Shown here: positions 25,543 to 35,386 of the stretch, in pieces
Numbering within the stretch: the stretch's first letter is position 1
Layout of the letters: each line of letters opens with the position of its first letter
NCBI GenBank assembly: GCA_947502355.1
Contig: CANMZP010000001.1
Span: 186,001-250,000, forward strand
Length of the DNA: 64,000 nt
Direction: 5' to 3'
From: an uncultured Thalassotalea sp.
GTDB taxonomy: Bacteria > Pseudomonadota > Gammaproteobacteria > Enterobacterales > Alteromonadaceae
Program-made: the position numbers and the translations under genes
The notes under the pieces: generated by a model
The model's database searches: none
Told to the model about the DNA's origin: nothing
Seen by the model: the letters and a program-made list of their open reading frames with translations, nothing else

Positions 25543-26397
25543 TTAGGCCAAGTCTTTAATCTGATTGACATATTTACGGATAGTATCATCTGAAAATGCT
25601 GTGCCATTCAATTCGGTTATTTTGACAATAGCTTCAATTACACCACGATCATTAATATCTATGTCTGCATACTTAAGAGTTGCAGAGACTAGTTTGAGCA
25701 AGTTATTTCTTTCTCTCGAAGTAAGTGGCTTATCAACGGCCGCTGTGCTTTTCATTGAATGGATGAAGCGGGTGACTTCTTCTGTCCGTACCACTAAGAT
25801 ATGGTCGTAATCATCTAAGCTGCCTGATGGAGAATATAGTGGTTCCTTACGTTTACATAGTTCATCGTCGATAATTTTTTTTGTATTTGTTCCTAATTGA
25901 TATTCAATGTCATTAAAGTTAGTTTGGAGTTGGCAAACAACATCCCCTTGCCTGATCAAGACTCCTTCTAGGCAAGACAAAATAACCTCTACCCCTGAAG
26001 TTTGTTGATAATAATGATTTTCAACATCTAAAAGCTCCGAACCCAACATAGTTAAGTCCCACACGCCCCTAATTGAAGTGACTTCGGGCGATAATGCAAC
26101 CCAAGTATCATCAGCTACGTGTATATGGTGATCTAAAGGCAATGTTGATGGTTCAGATAACTCTTCATCCGTGAAATTATTGCCTTCAATGGAGCGTAAT
26201 TCTGAATGGTGAATTTTAACAACCTGCCCCACCTTAACCTTAGCTTGATTAACAAAATTAACGGAAAGGGTTAAGTGTTCATCAATAGCGAAACGATATA
26301 AATCACTTACAGATACTTTTTCGCCAATTTCAGTTGATAAGTAATAAACCGCTTCTTCTGGCGTTAGCCATTCTTTTAGTTTTAATAACTTTTTCAT
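25543..26397 (-). CDS. Hypothetical 284-residue island protein
   Basis: A soluble protein. The N-terminus (WLTPEEAVYYLSTEIGEKVS) resembles a DNA-binding opening seen in phage and island proteins. The C-terminal part (SRERNNLLKLVSATLKYAD, then DTIRKYVNQIKDLA) is a common ending in hypothetical proteins carried by integrative elements. It lies between the P4-type integrase and the AlpA-like gene. A regulatory role is possible; I do not recognise the family. Confidence 0.6.
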   Translation of the reverse strand: MKKLLKLKEWLTPEEAVYYLSTEIGEKVSVSDLYRFAIDEHLTLSVNFVNQAKVKVGQVVKIHHSELRSIEGNNFTDEELSEPSTLPLDHHIHVADDTWVALSPEVTSIRGVWDLTMLGSELLDVENHYYQQTSGVEVILSCLEGVLIRQGDVVCQLQTNFNDIEYQLGTNTKKIIDDELCKRKEPLYSPSGSLDDYDHILVVRTEEVTRFIHSMKSTAAVDKPLTSRERNNLLKLVSATLKYADIDINDRGVIEAIVKITELNGTAFSDDTIRKYVNQIKDLA

Positions 26398-26461
26398 ATT
26401 CTTTTTATTATTTTCTATGTTTAAAATATAAGGCTGTATATCATTAGCCCTACGTTCTGCA

Positions 26462-27706
26462 TCAAACCATTACAGATAAGTGTTTAACCGATTTTTCATT
26501 GATTAATTTGCCCGTTGCGGCTTCTTCAACATGATTTGACCACCAGGACATCAATACTTTTCTTCTCTCTAAATATTTAGCACGATTATATGCACGCCTA
26601 ACTTCGTTTTGCTCTTGGTGAGCTAAAGAGCTTTCGATAATGTCGCCATCAAAGCCTTGTTCATTTAAAGTGGTACTGGCAATCGAGCGCATCCCATGTG
26701 CTGTTAGCCGCCCTTTAAACCCCATACGTTGAAGTGCTTTGTTTGCTGTTTCTGAATTGCTTGGGTTATTAGGGTGTCTATCGGATGGGAATATGTGCTC
26801 TCGATGACCACTGATTGGCTTGATCATTTGCAATATCGATAATGTTTGCGGCGTTAACGGTACGCTATGAGTTTTTTTCATTTTCATACGTTCGCTTGGA
26901 ATATTCCATAGCTTTTGCTCAAAGTCTATTTCACACCATTTCGCTTCTGCGGCTTCTCTTGGGCGCACCATGGTATGTAACTGCCACTCAATTAGACAGC
27001 GTGTAACCAATTTAATACTCGCGTAGTTAATTGCTTTCATTAACTCAGGTAATTCTTCAGGTTTAAGCGTTGGCATATGCGTAACTTTAGGCGTTTCGAA
27101 TGCGCTACGAATACCAGCTAATGAATTATGATGTAACAGCCCTGTATTGACCGCATGGCGCATAACTTCGTTTAAATAACCAACTAACTTACTAGTGGTT
27201 TCAAGGCTACCTCTTGCAGCTAAGGGCTTTAAAACATGAATGGCTTCAGGTGCGAGAATTTTATCAATTGGTCTATGACCCAATTTAGGAAAGACATGAT
27301 TTTCAAAGTTACGCCATAAACTTTTTGCGGTGGTTTCGGCTATTTTTGTTTTTTTGATCGTGAACCAGTCGGTGGCAACAGTTGCGAAGGTATTACTCGC
27401 AGCGAGCTGTTTTTCACGTAATTGATCCTCTTTGTGCTCTTTGGGGTCAATTCCTTGCGCCAGCAATTCTCTTGCATTAGTTCGTTTTTTTCTTGCTTCA
27501 GCAAGTGATACTTCAGGGTAGGTACCGAATCCCATTGAGCTTCGTTTTTTGGTGACTGGTTTAACATAATCAAACAACCATGATTTTGCGCCTGTAGGTT
27601 TTACCCGTAATTGCAATCCGTAGCCATCTGCTAGTTTGTATTGTTTGTTTTTTGGTTTTGCTTGCTTAACTTGGGTGTTAGTAAGCGGTGTAACACGTCT
27701 AGCCAT
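26462..27706 (-). CDS. P4-type tyrosine integrase (DUF4102 N-domain)
   Basis: A 414-residue integrase. The N-terminal arm-binding domain (LTNTQVKQAKP, then YKLADGYGLQLRVKPTGAKSW read in parts) is DUF4102-like. The catalytic core shows Arg in VRPREAAEA, Lys in MKMKKTHSVPL, His-x-x-Arg in HGMRSIAS, His in SLAHQE and Tyr in RRAYNRAKY. It sits 167 bp from the 3' end of tRNA-Leu(GAG), its presumed target, and is the likely driver of island integration. A TAGTAC-type inverted repeat overlaps its start. Confidence 0.92.
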   Translation of the reverse strand: MARRVTPLTNTQVKQAKPKNKQYKLADGYGLQLRVKPTGAKSWLFDYVKPVTKKRSSMGFGTYPEVSLAEARKKRTNARELLAQGIDPKEHKEDQLREKQLAASNTFATVATDWFTIKKTKIAETTAKSLWRNFENHVFPKLGHRPIDKILAPEAIHVLKPLAARGSLETTSKLVGYLNEVMRHAVNTGLLHHNSLAGIRSAFETPKVTHMPTLKPEELPELMKAINYASIKLVTRCLIEWQLHTMVRPREAAEAKWCEIDFEQKLWNIPSERMKMKKTHSVPLTPQTLSILQMIKPISGHREHIFPSDRHPNNPSNSETANKALQRMGFKGRLTAHGMRSIASTTLNEQGFDGDIIESSLAHQEQNEVRRAYNRAKYLERRKVLMSWWSNHVEEAATGKLINEKSVKHLSVMV

Positions 27707-27762
27707 TTTAGTAGTACCACTTGGTCAAAATATGAACTGGTACTACATACAGTACTACTAAA
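27707..27762. promoter_or_regulatory. Inverted repeats overlapping the integrase promoter
   Basis: TTTAGTAGTAC at 27707-27717 is perfectly inverted at 27752-27762, and GTAGTACCA at 27711-27719 is inverted at 27738-27746. They lie directly upstream of the integrase ATG, which suits autorepression by integrase or control by the AlpA-like protein. ACAGTACTACT in this block recurs at the island's left end. Confidence 0.6.
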
Positions 27763-27804
27763 AAGCGTGGATTGTAAAGAACCTAATGAAACAGCTTTGG
27801 ACAT

Positions 27805-27843
27805 AAAAAAACCCGAGAAGCCTGTTTTAATTAGCTTTTCGGG
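27805..27843 (-). terminator. Rho-independent terminator downstream of tRNA-Leu
   Basis: On the minus strand the stem CCCGAAAAGC/GCTTCTCGGG (one mismatch) is followed by TTTTTT. It ends the tpiA-secG-tRNA-Leu transcript just inside the island. Confidence 0.8.
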
Positions 27844-27869
27844 TCTTTGTTGGTTCGTAGTGAACCTTG

Positions 27870-27893
27870 TAATGGTGCGGATGGAGAGACTCG
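27870..27893. repeat. Right attachment-site copy (3' end of intact tRNA-Leu)
   Basis: The last bases of the tRNA including CCA, discriminator and acceptor stem. It is the partner of the 3998-4020 repeat in the same orientation. Confidence 0.75.
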
Positions 27894-27957
27894 AACTCTC
27901 ACGCCTTGCGGCACAGGCACCTCATGCCTGCGTGTCTACCAATTCCACCACATCCGC
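27873..27957 (-). tRNA. leuU: tRNA-Leu (anticodon GAG)
   Basis: An 85-base type II tRNA with encoded CCA. The acceptor stem is GCGGATG/CATCCGC. The D-arm region contains GGTAGAC. The anticodon stem CAGGC/GCCTG encloses loop ATGAGGT (anticodon GAG, bases 27921-27923). There is a long variable arm (GCCGCAAGGC) and the T-loop TTCGAGT. It follows secG, as leuU does in E. coli. Its 3' end is the island's integration target and is restored intact by the island. Confidence 0.97.
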
Positions 27958-27978
27958 AAAATCAGGGTAACTATAAAA

Positions 27979-28335
27979 CTAGTTAGGTACGTCGCTCTCT
28001 GACTTGTCGTTACCTGCTGGTACGTCTGTAGCTGGAGACTCTACCCCTTGGGTAGCTGGTGTACCTAAGTTATTCCACTCTTCCGTCTGTTGAGTACGTT
28101 GAGTAGTCAAGTTACCTAAAACAAGGCTTAATAAGAAAAACATTGTAGCCAAGAATGACGTGGTTCTCGACATAAAGTTAGCTGAACCGCTTGAACCAAA
28201 AATGGTTGCAGAAGAGCCAGAGCCGAATGACGCACCCATGTCAGCGCCTTTACCTTGTTGGATTAAAATAAAACCAACTAGAACAATAGCGTTAATTAAA
28301 TAAAGTACGATTAAAACTTGATACAACATTTTCAA
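27979..28335 (-). CDS. secG: SecG, preprotein translocase subunit
   Basis: A 118-residue inner-membrane protein of the SecYEG channel. Two membrane segments (VLIVLYLINAIVLVGFILIQ and FLATMFFLLSLVLGNL) flank the family-typical GKGADMGASFGSG loop. An AGGA that overlaps the tpiA stop allows two starts, a TTG at 28335 or an ATG at 28329. It lies between tpiA and tRNA-Leu. Confidence 0.95.
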   Translation of the reverse strand: MKMLYQVLIVLYLINAIVLVGFILIQQGKGADMGASFGSGSSATIFGSSGSANFMSRTTSFLATMFFLLSLVLGNLTTQRTQQTEEWNNLGTPATQGVESPATDVPAGNDKSESDVPN

Positions 28336-28341
28336 TAAATC

Positions 28342-29091
28342 CTATACTGCTAGGCAGATGTTTTTAAATTCTTCAACTTTCAAGCTCGCGCCACCAACTA
28401 AACCACCGTCGATGTCAGGTTGAGCAAATAATTCTTGAGCTGTAGCGGCATTAACACTACCACCGTATAAAAGAGGTACTGTTTGTGCTACGTCAGCATT
28501 TTGTGCTGCAAGGTAGCTACGGATCCACTCGTGTGTTTCCTGAGCCATCGCAGCTGATGCAGTTTTACCCGTACCAATAGCCCAAACTGGCTCGTACGCT
28601 ACAACTACATCAACAAATTTTTCAATACCAATTTCAGCAATTACTGGCGCTAATTGAGCTTCTAGTGATGCTTCTGTTTGGCCGCCTTCACGTTCTTCAA
28701 GGCTTTCACCGATACAAAGTACTGGTACTAAACCGTTGTTTAAAGCGTGCGCTACTTTCTTAGCAACTAGCTCTGAAGTTTCACCGTAAATGCTACGACG
28801 CTCAGAGTGGCCAAGAACCACGTATTGTACAGCTAAATCATTCAGCATTAAAGCTGAAATTTCACCTGTGAAGGCACCTTTTTCATTTTCGTTCAAGTTT
28901 TGTGCACCAACTTTGATTTGATCATGAGTTAATGCTGAACTTAACGCCGTTAAGTAAGGTGCTGGAGTGTTGATTAGAACAGTTTGGTGGTCTTTTAACT
29001 CAAGAGAGTTTAAGCCGTTAGCCATTTCTTCAACAAGGGCTAAATCGCCGTTCATTTTCCAGTTTGCTGCTACAATAGATTGTCTTTTCAT
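28342..29091 (-). CDS. tpiA: Triosephosphate isomerase
   Basis: A 249-residue TIM barrel interconverting dihydroxyacetone phosphate and glyceraldehyde 3-phosphate in glycolysis. Active-site residues are visible: Asn10 and Lys12 (AANWKMNG), His in VVLGHSERR and Glu in AYEPVWAIGTG, with phosphate loop LYGGSV. It lies between glmM and secG, an order common in Alteromonadales and Vibrionales. Confidence 0.98.
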   Translation of the reverse strand: MKRQSIVAANWKMNGDLALVEEMANGLNSLELKDHQTVLINTPAPYLTALSSALTHDQIKVGAQNLNENEKGAFTGEISALMLNDLAVQYVVLGHSERRSIYGETSELVAKKVAHALNNGLVPVLCIGESLEEREGGQTEASLEAQLAPVIAEIGIEKFVDVVVAYEPVWAIGTGKTASAAMAQETHEWIRSYLAAQNADVAQTVPLLYGGSVNAATAQELFAQPDIDGGLVGGASLKVEEFKNICLAV

Positions 29092-29214
29092 AGTGATTCC
29101 TATAATTAGACCGGCGAGATAATACCTAGGTTATCTATAAGATACAAGATAAAATCTCACGAGTCAGGTTGATTGATTAATTTGCACGCAAATTAATATT
29201 ATTTTTAAAAACTT

Positions 29215-30552
29215 TTAATCGACTAATTTCACTTGGTCAGCAATTTTATTTGCCAAGTCAGTGATATAGTTTAATTCAGGGCCTTCAACCATTACGCGAA
29301 TTAATGGCTCTGTTCCTGATTTACGAAGAAGGACACGCCCTTTTCCGTCTAATTCTTGTTCAACGTCTTTAACACTTTGCCATACTGCATCACTTTGCAG
29401 TGGATCGTTACTGCCGGTAAAGCGCACATTAACTAAAATTTGCGGCAACATTTGGATCCCTTTGCGTAACTGGGTTAAAGATTTACCCGATTCACAAATG
29501 GCTTCCAAAACATTTAAAGCCGCAACAATACCATCGCCAGTAGACGTACAGTTCAGGTTAATGATATGGCCTGAGTTTTCTGCACCTAACTCCCAGTTAT
29601 GTTCTTTAAGCTGTTCCATGACGTAACGATCGCCAACTTTGGCACGAGTAAAGTCAATGTTTAACTCTTTAAGCGCTAACTCTAAGCCCATGTTACTCAT
29701 AAGCGTACCAACAACACCGCCTTTTAATTGGCCGCGTTTTTGCGCATTTTTAGCAATGATATAAATAATTTCATCACCATCAACCACATCACCGTTTTGG
29801 TCAACCATCATTAAACGGTCACCATCGCCATCAAGGGCAATACCAAGATCCGCCTGATTTTCTAGCACTAAGCGACTGATGTTTTTCATTGACGTCGCAC
29901 CACAGTCATCATTAATGTTAACGCCATTTGGCTCACAAGCAAATTCAATCACTTCTGCGCCTAACTCACGGAATACGCTTGGTGCGATATGGTACGTTGC
30001 ACCGTTCGCGCAATCCACCACCATTTTCAAACCATTAAGGTTAAACTCTGATGGGAAATTACTTTTACAAAATTCGATGTAACGCCCTGCTGCATCATCA
30101 ATGCGCATGGCTTTACCTAATTTGGCTGAATGCACACAGTCCATGTCTTCATCAATCATAGCTTCAATCGCGTGCTCAACGTCATCAGGCAACTTTTCAC
30201 CCGTGGTTGAGAAAAACTTGATGCCATTGTCATAAAATGGGTTATGTGATGCACTGATCACAATACCGGCTTCAGCACGAAATGTTTTAGTTAAATAAGC
30301 GACCGCAGGTGTCGGCATAGGCCCCATTAGGCCAATGTCAATGCCCGCCGCAGAAAAGCCGGCTTCTAACGCAGACTCAAGCATGTAGCCTGAAATGCGC
30401 GTATCTTTACCAATCAGGACTTTTTTCGTACCATGTGCTGCCAAAACCTTACCAGCAGCCCAACCTAATTTCATTACAAATTCTGGTGAAATTGGTGCCT
30501 TACCAACTAAACCTCGTACCCCATCGGTACCAAAATACTTTCTTTCACTCAT
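29215..30552 (-). CDS. glmM: Phosphoglucosamine mutase
   Basis: A 445-residue enzyme converting glucosamine 6-phosphate to glucosamine 1-phosphate for cell-wall UDP-GlcNAc synthesis. The start [14 protein letters not shown] is typical of the family, so the ATG at 30552 (AGGA 9-10 bases upstream) is used rather than an upstream in-frame start. The phosphoserine is Ser102 in ISASHNPF, the metal loop is DGDGDR, and [12 protein letters not shown] closes the protein. It starts 16 bases after folP. Confidence 0.97.
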   Translation of the reverse strand: MSERKYFGTDGVRGLVGKAPISPEFVMKLGWAAGKVLAAHGTKKVLIGKDTRISGYMLESALEAGFSAAGIDIGLMGPMPTPAVAYLTKTFRAEAGIVISASHNPFYDNGIKFFSTTGEKLPDDVEHAIEAMIDEDMDCVHSAKLGKAMRIDDAAGRYIEFCKSNFPSEFNLNGLKMVVDCANGATYHIAPSVFRELGAEVIEFACEPNGVNINDDCGATSMKNISRLVLENQADLGIALDGDGDRLMMVDQNGDVVDGDEIIYIIAKNAQKRGQLKGGVVGTLMSNMGLELALKELNIDFTRAKVGDRYVMEQLKEHNWELGAENSGHIINLNCTSTGDGIVAALNVLEAICESGKSLTQLRKGIQMLPQILVNVRFTGSNDPLQSDAVWQSVKDVEQELDGKGRVLLRKSGTEPLIRVMVEGPELNYITDLANKIADQVKLVD

Positions 30553-30568
30553 TGAATCATTCGTCCTG

Positions 30569-31414
30569 TTATATATTTTTGTGATGTAATGTTGCTTCAA
30601 CAACCTTAAGGGCATCAGAAGTTTCTTTTACATCGTGAACTCTGATTATTCTAGCACCATTAAGGGTTGCAAGCACGGCAGCAGACAAGCTACCGGCAAG
30701 ACGTTCATTAACGTCCCGTCCTAATAAATTACCAATCATTGATTTGCGGGAAATTCCAGCCAGAATTGGTAACCCCATTTTTAATAATTCTTGCTGCCGA
30801 GCCAGCAACTGATAGTTTTGTTCCAAGGTTTTGCCAAAACCAAACCCAGGGTCAAGGATTACGCGCTCTGACTTAATGCCTTTTTGATGACAAGAGTGAA
30901 GACGTTGTTTGAAAAATTCACTGATATCGGTGATCACATCGTTATAATGCGGATTTTGCTGCATCGTTCTTGGCATGCCTTGCATATGCATCAAGCAAAC
31001 GGGTAAATCACATTGTGCCACAACATCAAGGCAGCCTTCATTTTGCAGGGCTCGAACATCATTAATTAAACCAATGCCGGCTTTAATCCCGTGCTCCATA
31101 ACCAAAGCTTTGCTCGTATCAAGTGAAATAATAACATCGAATCGCTGTTTTATCGCTTCGATAACCGGCATTACTCGATCTAATTCTTCCTCAGCAGCAA
31201 CGTCTTCTGCGCCGGGACGCGTAGACTCACCACCAATATCAATCAGGCTTGCGCCATCGGTGATCATTTGTTCGGTTTGTTTTAGCGCATGCTCTAAGCC
31301 AGCGAATTTACCGCCATCAGAAAAGGAATCAGGGGTTACATTTAAAATGCCCATGACTTGGGCATTGCTCAAGTTAAGGGTTTTATCGCCAAACTGAAAA
31401 TTATTAGGCATCAT
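30569..31414 (-). CDS. folP: Dihydropteroate synthase
   Basis: A 281-residue TIM-barrel enzyme of folate synthesis, joining p-aminobenzoate to dihydropterin pyrophosphate; the sulfonamide target. Signatures are [15 protein letters not shown] near the start, [21 protein letters not shown] and GISRKSM. It is co-transcribed with glmM as in E. coli. Confidence 0.97.
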   Translation of the reverse strand: MMPNNFQFGDKTLNLSNAQVMGILNVTPDSFSDGGKFAGLEHALKQTEQMITDGASLIDIGGESTRPGAEDVAAEEELDRVMPVIEAIKQRFDVIISLDTSKALVMEHGIKAGIGLINDVRALQNEGCLDVVAQCDLPVCLMHMQGMPRTMQQNPHYNDVITDISEFFKQRLHSCHQKGIKSERVILDPGFGFGKTLEQNYQLLARQQELLKMGLPILAGISRKSMIGNLLGRDVNERLAGSLSAAVLATLNGARIIRVHDVKETSDALKVVEATLHHKNI

Positions 31415-31794
31415 CTCGCTAATGTGTGGTTATCGGTTATGAAAAACACAGAGTAAATTGTGGTCGTTATCGGCTTAAAGCACGAATAAAGAAGATATCA
31501 GGCAAGTTACTAAACTGTTTTAAAAGATACTGAATTATAATTACATCATTAAATCAAAATCAACGGTTTTAGTGGATAAAAACGTAAATATTGACTTAAA
31601 CCAAGGATGTTGATTGTAATTAAATGTCACCTTGTAAATTTGCTTACAATTTTATCCAGTGAATGTATCAGAAAATTGTTTGCTATCAACATTCAATGTC
31701 CATGCTTGATGCTCTTTTCGTTGCCGCAACATAAATCAATCGGTACAAAAAAGCCCGTCATTGACGGGCTTTTAAAACTTGTCGATATTAGCAA
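31415..31794. other. Intergenic: folP promoter and ftsH terminator
   Basis: About 380 bases separating folP from ftsH. It holds the ftsH terminator next to the ftsH stop and should hold the folP-glmM promoter. In E. coli ftsH and folP are closely linked, so the operon is split here. No gene or structured RNA seen. Confidence 0.45.
31747..31774. terminator. Rho-independent terminator after ftsH
   Basis: A 12-bp perfect stem AAAAGCCCGTCA/TGACGGGCTTTT followed on the minus strand by further T, 20 bases past the ftsH stop. Confidence 0.88.
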
Positions 31795-33711
31795 TTAGCT
31801 TGCTGGAATATCGTCGGTGCTATTTACGTCCGGAGAGCTCTTCGGTGCACTTGAAGGAGGTGTACCTGATGAGTCTTCATCGCCATAACCTTTTGGTGCT
31901 CTTACTGGAACACGAGCCATTAGGTCGTCAATTTGCATCGCATCAATGGTTTCATAGGTCATTAACGCATCTTTCATCGCATGTAAGATATCCATGTTGT
32001 TGCTGATGATATCTTCCGCACGTTTGTAGTTGCGCTCAATGAAAGTTCGTACTTCTTCATCGATTTCTTTGGCGGTATCATCTGACATATGCTTGGTTTT
32101 CGACGCTGTACGACCAAGGAATACTTCACCTTCTTCTTCGGCGTAAAGCATTGGCCCCATTTTTTCTGATAAGCCCCATTGGGTTACCATTTTACGGGCT
32201 ATTTCCGTAGCTCGTTCAATATCGTTTGAAGCACCAGTAGATACCTTGTCAGAACCGTAAATCACGTCTTCGGCGATACGACCACCATAAAGAGATGAAA
32301 TCATACTTTCTAAATGCATTTTAGAATGACTTACTCGGTCTTTTTCTGGTAAGTACATGGTAACACCTAAGGCGCGACCACGAGGAATGATACTTACTTT
32401 GTAAACCGGATCGTGCTCTGGCACCATACGGCCAACAATCGCATGTCCTGCTTCATGGTAAGCGGTCATTTCTTTTTCGCTCTCGCTCATCACCATTGAG
32501 CGGCGCTCACTACCCATCATGATCTTATCTTTGGCTTTTTCAAACTCAACCATAGACACGACACGACGACTGGTACGGGCAGCAAATAAAGCAGCCTCGT
32601 TTACAAGGTTCGCTAAATCAGCACCAGAGAAACCTGGTGTACCACGAGCAATAACCGCTGCGTTTACATCATCACCAATTGGTACCTTACGCATGTGTAC
32701 TTTAAGAATTTGCTCACGACCACGGATATCCGGTAAACCTACAGTTACCTGACGGTCAAAACGACCAGGTCGTAATAATGCCGGGTCTAATACGTCTGGA
32801 CGGTTCGTCGCAGCGATAACAATAACGCCTTCGTTACCTTCAAAGCCATCCATTTCAACTAGCATTTGGTTAAGGGTTTGCTCACGCTCATCGTGACCAC
32901 CACCAAGACCTGCACCACGTTGGCGACCTACCGCATCAATCTCATCAATAAAGATGATACATGGTGCTGACTTCTTCGCTTGGTCAAACATATCACGTAC
33001 ACGTGATGCACCAACACCAACGAACATTTCAACAAAGTCAGAACCTGAAATTGAGAAAAACGGAACTTTGGCTTCACCGGCAATCGCCTTGGCAAGTAAG
33101 GTTTTACCTGTACCTGGTTGGCCGACCATTAAAATACCTGATGGAATACGACCACCAAGCTTTTGGAATTTAGTCGGATCTTTCAAATACTCAACTAATT
33201 CAGCAACTTCTTCTTTTGCTTCATCACAACCGGCTACATCAGCAAAGGTTGTTTTAATTTGATCATCTGATAATAAACGTGCTTTCGACTTACCAAAGCT
33301 CATGGCGCCTTTACCACCACCGCCTTGCATCTGACGCATGAAGAAAATCCAGATACCAATAAGCAGTAACATAGGGAACCAGTTAATAAAGATACTGGCC
33401 AGTAAGCTCGGCTCTTCAGGTAACACCCCTTTTACTTGGACATTATGCTTAATTAAGTCGTCTAATAACTTAGGATCGTACTGGGTTGGAATTAATGTCG
33501 TAAATGGTTGACCATTACGCTTAACACCCGTGATGATACCGTTGCTTTCAATTTCTACCGTACTTACCTGATCCTGAGTGACCTGATTTATAAAGGTGGT
33601 GTAGTCCAGTTGTGAGTCTGCGCTGTTATTCGGAGTAAAACTCTGAAATACAGACATTAAAACAATGGCTATTACTAACCACAAAATCAAATTTTTTACC
33701 ATATCGCTCAA
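31795..33711 (-). CDS. ftsH: ATP-dependent zinc metalloprotease FtsH
   Basis: A 638-residue membrane-anchored AAA+ protease that degrades misfolded membrane proteins and regulators such as LpxC. Two N-terminal membrane segments surround a periplasmic domain (about 25-100). Walker A is GQPGTGKT, Walker B is CIIFIDEID, the second region of homology is intact, and zinc motif HEAGH lies near residue 415. The C-terminus is Ser/Pro-rich. It lies 83 bp after rlmE, the conserved order. Confidence 0.98.
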   Translation of the reverse strand: MSDMVKNLILWLVIAIVLMSVFQSFTPNNSADSQLDYTTFINQVTQDQVSTVEIESNGIITGVKRNGQPFTTLIPTQYDPKLLDDLIKHNVQVKGVLPEEPSLLASIFINWFPMLLLIGIWIFFMRQMQGGGGKGAMSFGKSKARLLSDDQIKTTFADVAGCDEAKEEVAELVEYLKDPTKFQKLGGRIPSGILMVGQPGTGKTLLAKAIAGEAKVPFFSISGSDFVEMFVGVGASRVRDMFDQAKKSAPCIIFIDEIDAVGRQRGAGLGGGHDEREQTLNQMLVEMDGFEGNEGVIVIAATNRPDVLDPALLRPGRFDRQVTVGLPDIRGREQILKVHMRKVPIGDDVNAAVIARGTPGFSGADLANLVNEAALFAARTSRRVVSMVEFEKAKDKIMMGSERRSMVMSESEKEMTAYHEAGHAIVGRMVPEHDPVYKVSIIPRGRALGVTMYLPEKDRVSHSKMHLESMISSLYGGRIAEDVIYGSDKVSTGASNDIERATEIARKMVTQWGLSEKMGPMLYAEEEGEVFLGRTASKTKHMSDDTAKEIDEEVRTFIERNYKRAEDIISNNMDILHAMKDALMTYETIDAMQIDDLMARVPVRAPKGYGDEDSSGTPPSSAPKSSPDVNSTDDIPAS

Positions 33712-33794
33712 GTTAATAACCTCTCATTATGATTTACTGCGATGTTGTTTTTGTTATTCAAAGCCAGTTTAAATAACCTTATAAGTAAACTCTA

Positions 33795-34430
33795 CTACAG
33801 TTTGTAGCCAGTAGCTACTATATAAACCTCTCTAGACCTAGGTCTCGAAGATTCGGGCTTACGCGTTCTTACCGCTGTAAAGGCACTACGTACGTCCTTC
33901 ATATATTGATCAAATCCATCCCCCTGAAATACTTTGACAACAAAACTGCCGTTTTTCTTCAAAACTTGGTGACACATATCTAATGCAAGTTCAACCAAAT
34001 ACATATTTTTAGCCTGATCCGTTACTTCATTGCCGCTGAAGTTTTGTGCCATATCGGACATCACCACATCCACATTGCGGCCATCAATTTTAGACAGCAG
34101 CGCATCAAGTACTGCATCTTCACGGAAATCGCCTTGTAAGAAGGCAACCCCAGGTAACGATTCCATCGGCAAGATATCACAAGCAATCACATTGCCCTTA
34201 CCCTGCAGAGCCTTTACGGCATATTCAGACCAGCCACCAGGTGCGGCACCTAAGTCGACAATGTTCATGCCGGGTTTGATCAGTTTGTCTTTGTTGTTAA
34301 TTTCTTCAATTTTGAACACGGCTCGGGAGCGTAAACCCAACTTTTGGGCTTTTTTTACGTACTCATCGTCAAAGTGTTCTTGCATCCAGCGATTTGAACT
34401 CGCTGTTCTGGATTTTTTAGCTTTGCTCAT
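33795..34430 (-). CDS. rlmE: 23S rRNA 2'-O-methyltransferase RlmE (RrmJ/FtsJ)
   Basis: A 211-residue SAM-dependent enzyme methylating U2552 in the ribosomal A-loop. SAM-binding motif [14 protein letters not shown] and the K-D-K-E catalytic set ([25 protein letters not shown]) are visible. It is divergent from yhbY with an 83-bp shared promoter region, and upstream of ftsH as in E. coli. Confidence 0.97.
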   Translation of the reverse strand: MSKAKKSRTASSNRWMQEHFDDEYVKKAQKLGLRSRAVFKIEEINNKDKLIKPGMNIVDLGAAPGGWSEYAVKALQGKGNVIACDILPMESLPGVAFLQGDFREDAVLDALLSKIDGRNVDVVMSDMAQNFSGNEVTDQAKNMYLVELALDMCHQVLKKNGSFVVKVFQGDGFDQYMKDVRSAFTAVRTRKPESSRPRSREVYIVATGYKL

Positions 34431-34513
34431 GAAATTACACTTTTAAATTAGTATTAATGACAAGATGGCGTTAAAATATAGAGAATTCAAGTAACTTAAT
34501 CGAAATTTTTTAA

Positions 34514-34810
34514 ATGAATCTATCAAAAAAACAAATTCAACACCTTAAAGGTCTTGCTCATCCTATTAAACCCGTTGTATTAATGGGCAGTAATGGTTTA
34601 ACCGAAGCGGTAATCGCCGAAATCGATTTTGCCCTAAATCATCACGAATTAATTAAGGTGAAAATCGCTACCGATGATCGTGAAGTAAGAGCCCTTATCA
34701 TCGAAGCGATTACCCGTGAAACCAACTCTATTAAAGTTCAGGCGATTGGTAAAACATTAGCGATTTACCGTCAGTCTGAAGAGAAAAAGATTGCTTTACC
34801 AAAAATTTAA
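34514..34810 (+). CDS. yhbY: YhbY family RNA-binding protein (CRM domain)
   Basis: A 98-residue CRM-domain protein associated with pre-50S ribosomal particles. KQIQHLKGLAHPIKP at the start, the GxxG loop (MGSNGLTEAV) and IYRQS near the end are characteristic. It is divergent from rlmE, the usual neighbour, and ends at a bidirectional terminator shared with greA. Confidence 0.95.
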   Translation: MNLSKKQIQHLKGLAHPIKPVVLMGSNGLTEAVIAEIDFALNHHELIKVKIATDDREVRALIIEAITRETNSIKVQAIGKTLAIYRQSEEKKIALPKI

Positions 34811-34855
34811 TTCTTAATCCTAGCCTACCACTTGGTGCGTTAAGGGTTATAAAAC

Positions 34856-34890
34856 AAAAAGCGCAATGTGAAAACATTGCGCTTTTTTTT
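34856..34890. terminator. Bidirectional terminator between yhbY and greA
   Basis: A long stem AAAAGCGCAATGT/ACATTGCGCTTTT with a 4-base loop, A-rich left and eight T right, between convergent genes. Confidence 0.9.
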
Positions 34891-34909
34891 ATACGTCTAA
34901 AAATCAGAA

Positions 34910-35386
34910 CTATTTATGTTCAACCGAAATAATTTCAAATTCAACCACCCCACCTGGTGTTTTAACTTCAACTTCACTATCAACCGTTTTACCAATTAAG
35001 GCACGGGCAATAGGTGAGTTAACACTGATGCGGTTGTTTTTGATATCCGCTTCGTCATCACCAACGATTTGGTAAGTTACTTCTTCATCGGTATCGATAT
35101 TTAGTAAGGTTGCTGTAACCCCGAAAATCACTTTGTGAGTGTTGGGTATTTTAGTAATATCGATGATTTGCGCATTACCTAATTTACCTTCAATCTCTTG
35201 AATACGGCCTTCACAAAAGCCCTGCTCTTCACGAGCAGCGTGATATTCAGCGTTTTCTTTTAAATCACCGTGTTCACGCGCTTCTGCAATAGAAGCGACG
35301 ATTTCTGGGCGTTTCGTTTGTTTCAAGTACGTTAACTCGGTACGCAATGCTTCCGCACCTTGTACAGTCATTGGAAACTGACTCAT
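34910..35386 (-). CDS. greA: Transcription elongation factor GreA
   Basis: A 158-residue factor that rescues backtracked RNA polymerase by stimulating transcript cleavage. The N-terminal coiled coil carries the acidic tip ([19 protein letters not shown], with Asp-Leu-Lys-Glu-Asn), and the C-terminal FKBP-like domain ends with [10 protein letters not shown]. The ATG directly follows the carB stop (TAA then ATG), so it is the third gene of carA-carB-greA. Confidence 0.97.
   Translation of the reverse strand: MSQFPMTVQGAEALRTELTYLKQTKRPEIVASIAEAREHGDLKENAEYHAAREEQGFCEGRIQEIEGKLGNAQIIDITKIPNTHKVIFGVTATLLNIDTDEEVTYQIVGDDEADIKNNRISVNSPIARALIGKTVDSEVEVKTPGGVVEFEIISVEHK

Larger units (their letters stand above)
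3998..27893. mobile_element. Genomic island integrated in the 3' end of tRNA-Leu(GAG)
   Basis: The span is bounded by imperfect direct repeats of the tRNA-Leu 3' end at 3998-4020 and 27870-27893, which differ by one deletion and one substitution. A P4-type integrase gene lies next to the intact tRNA, the standard arrangement for such islands. Three tyrosine recombinases, AlpA-like regulators, an IS21-like transposase pair, Rhs, Fic and many hypothetical genes lie inside, while housekeeping genes lie outside on the right. In E. coli the same tRNA (leuU) also follows secG. The left boundary rests on the short repeat. Confidence 0.8.
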
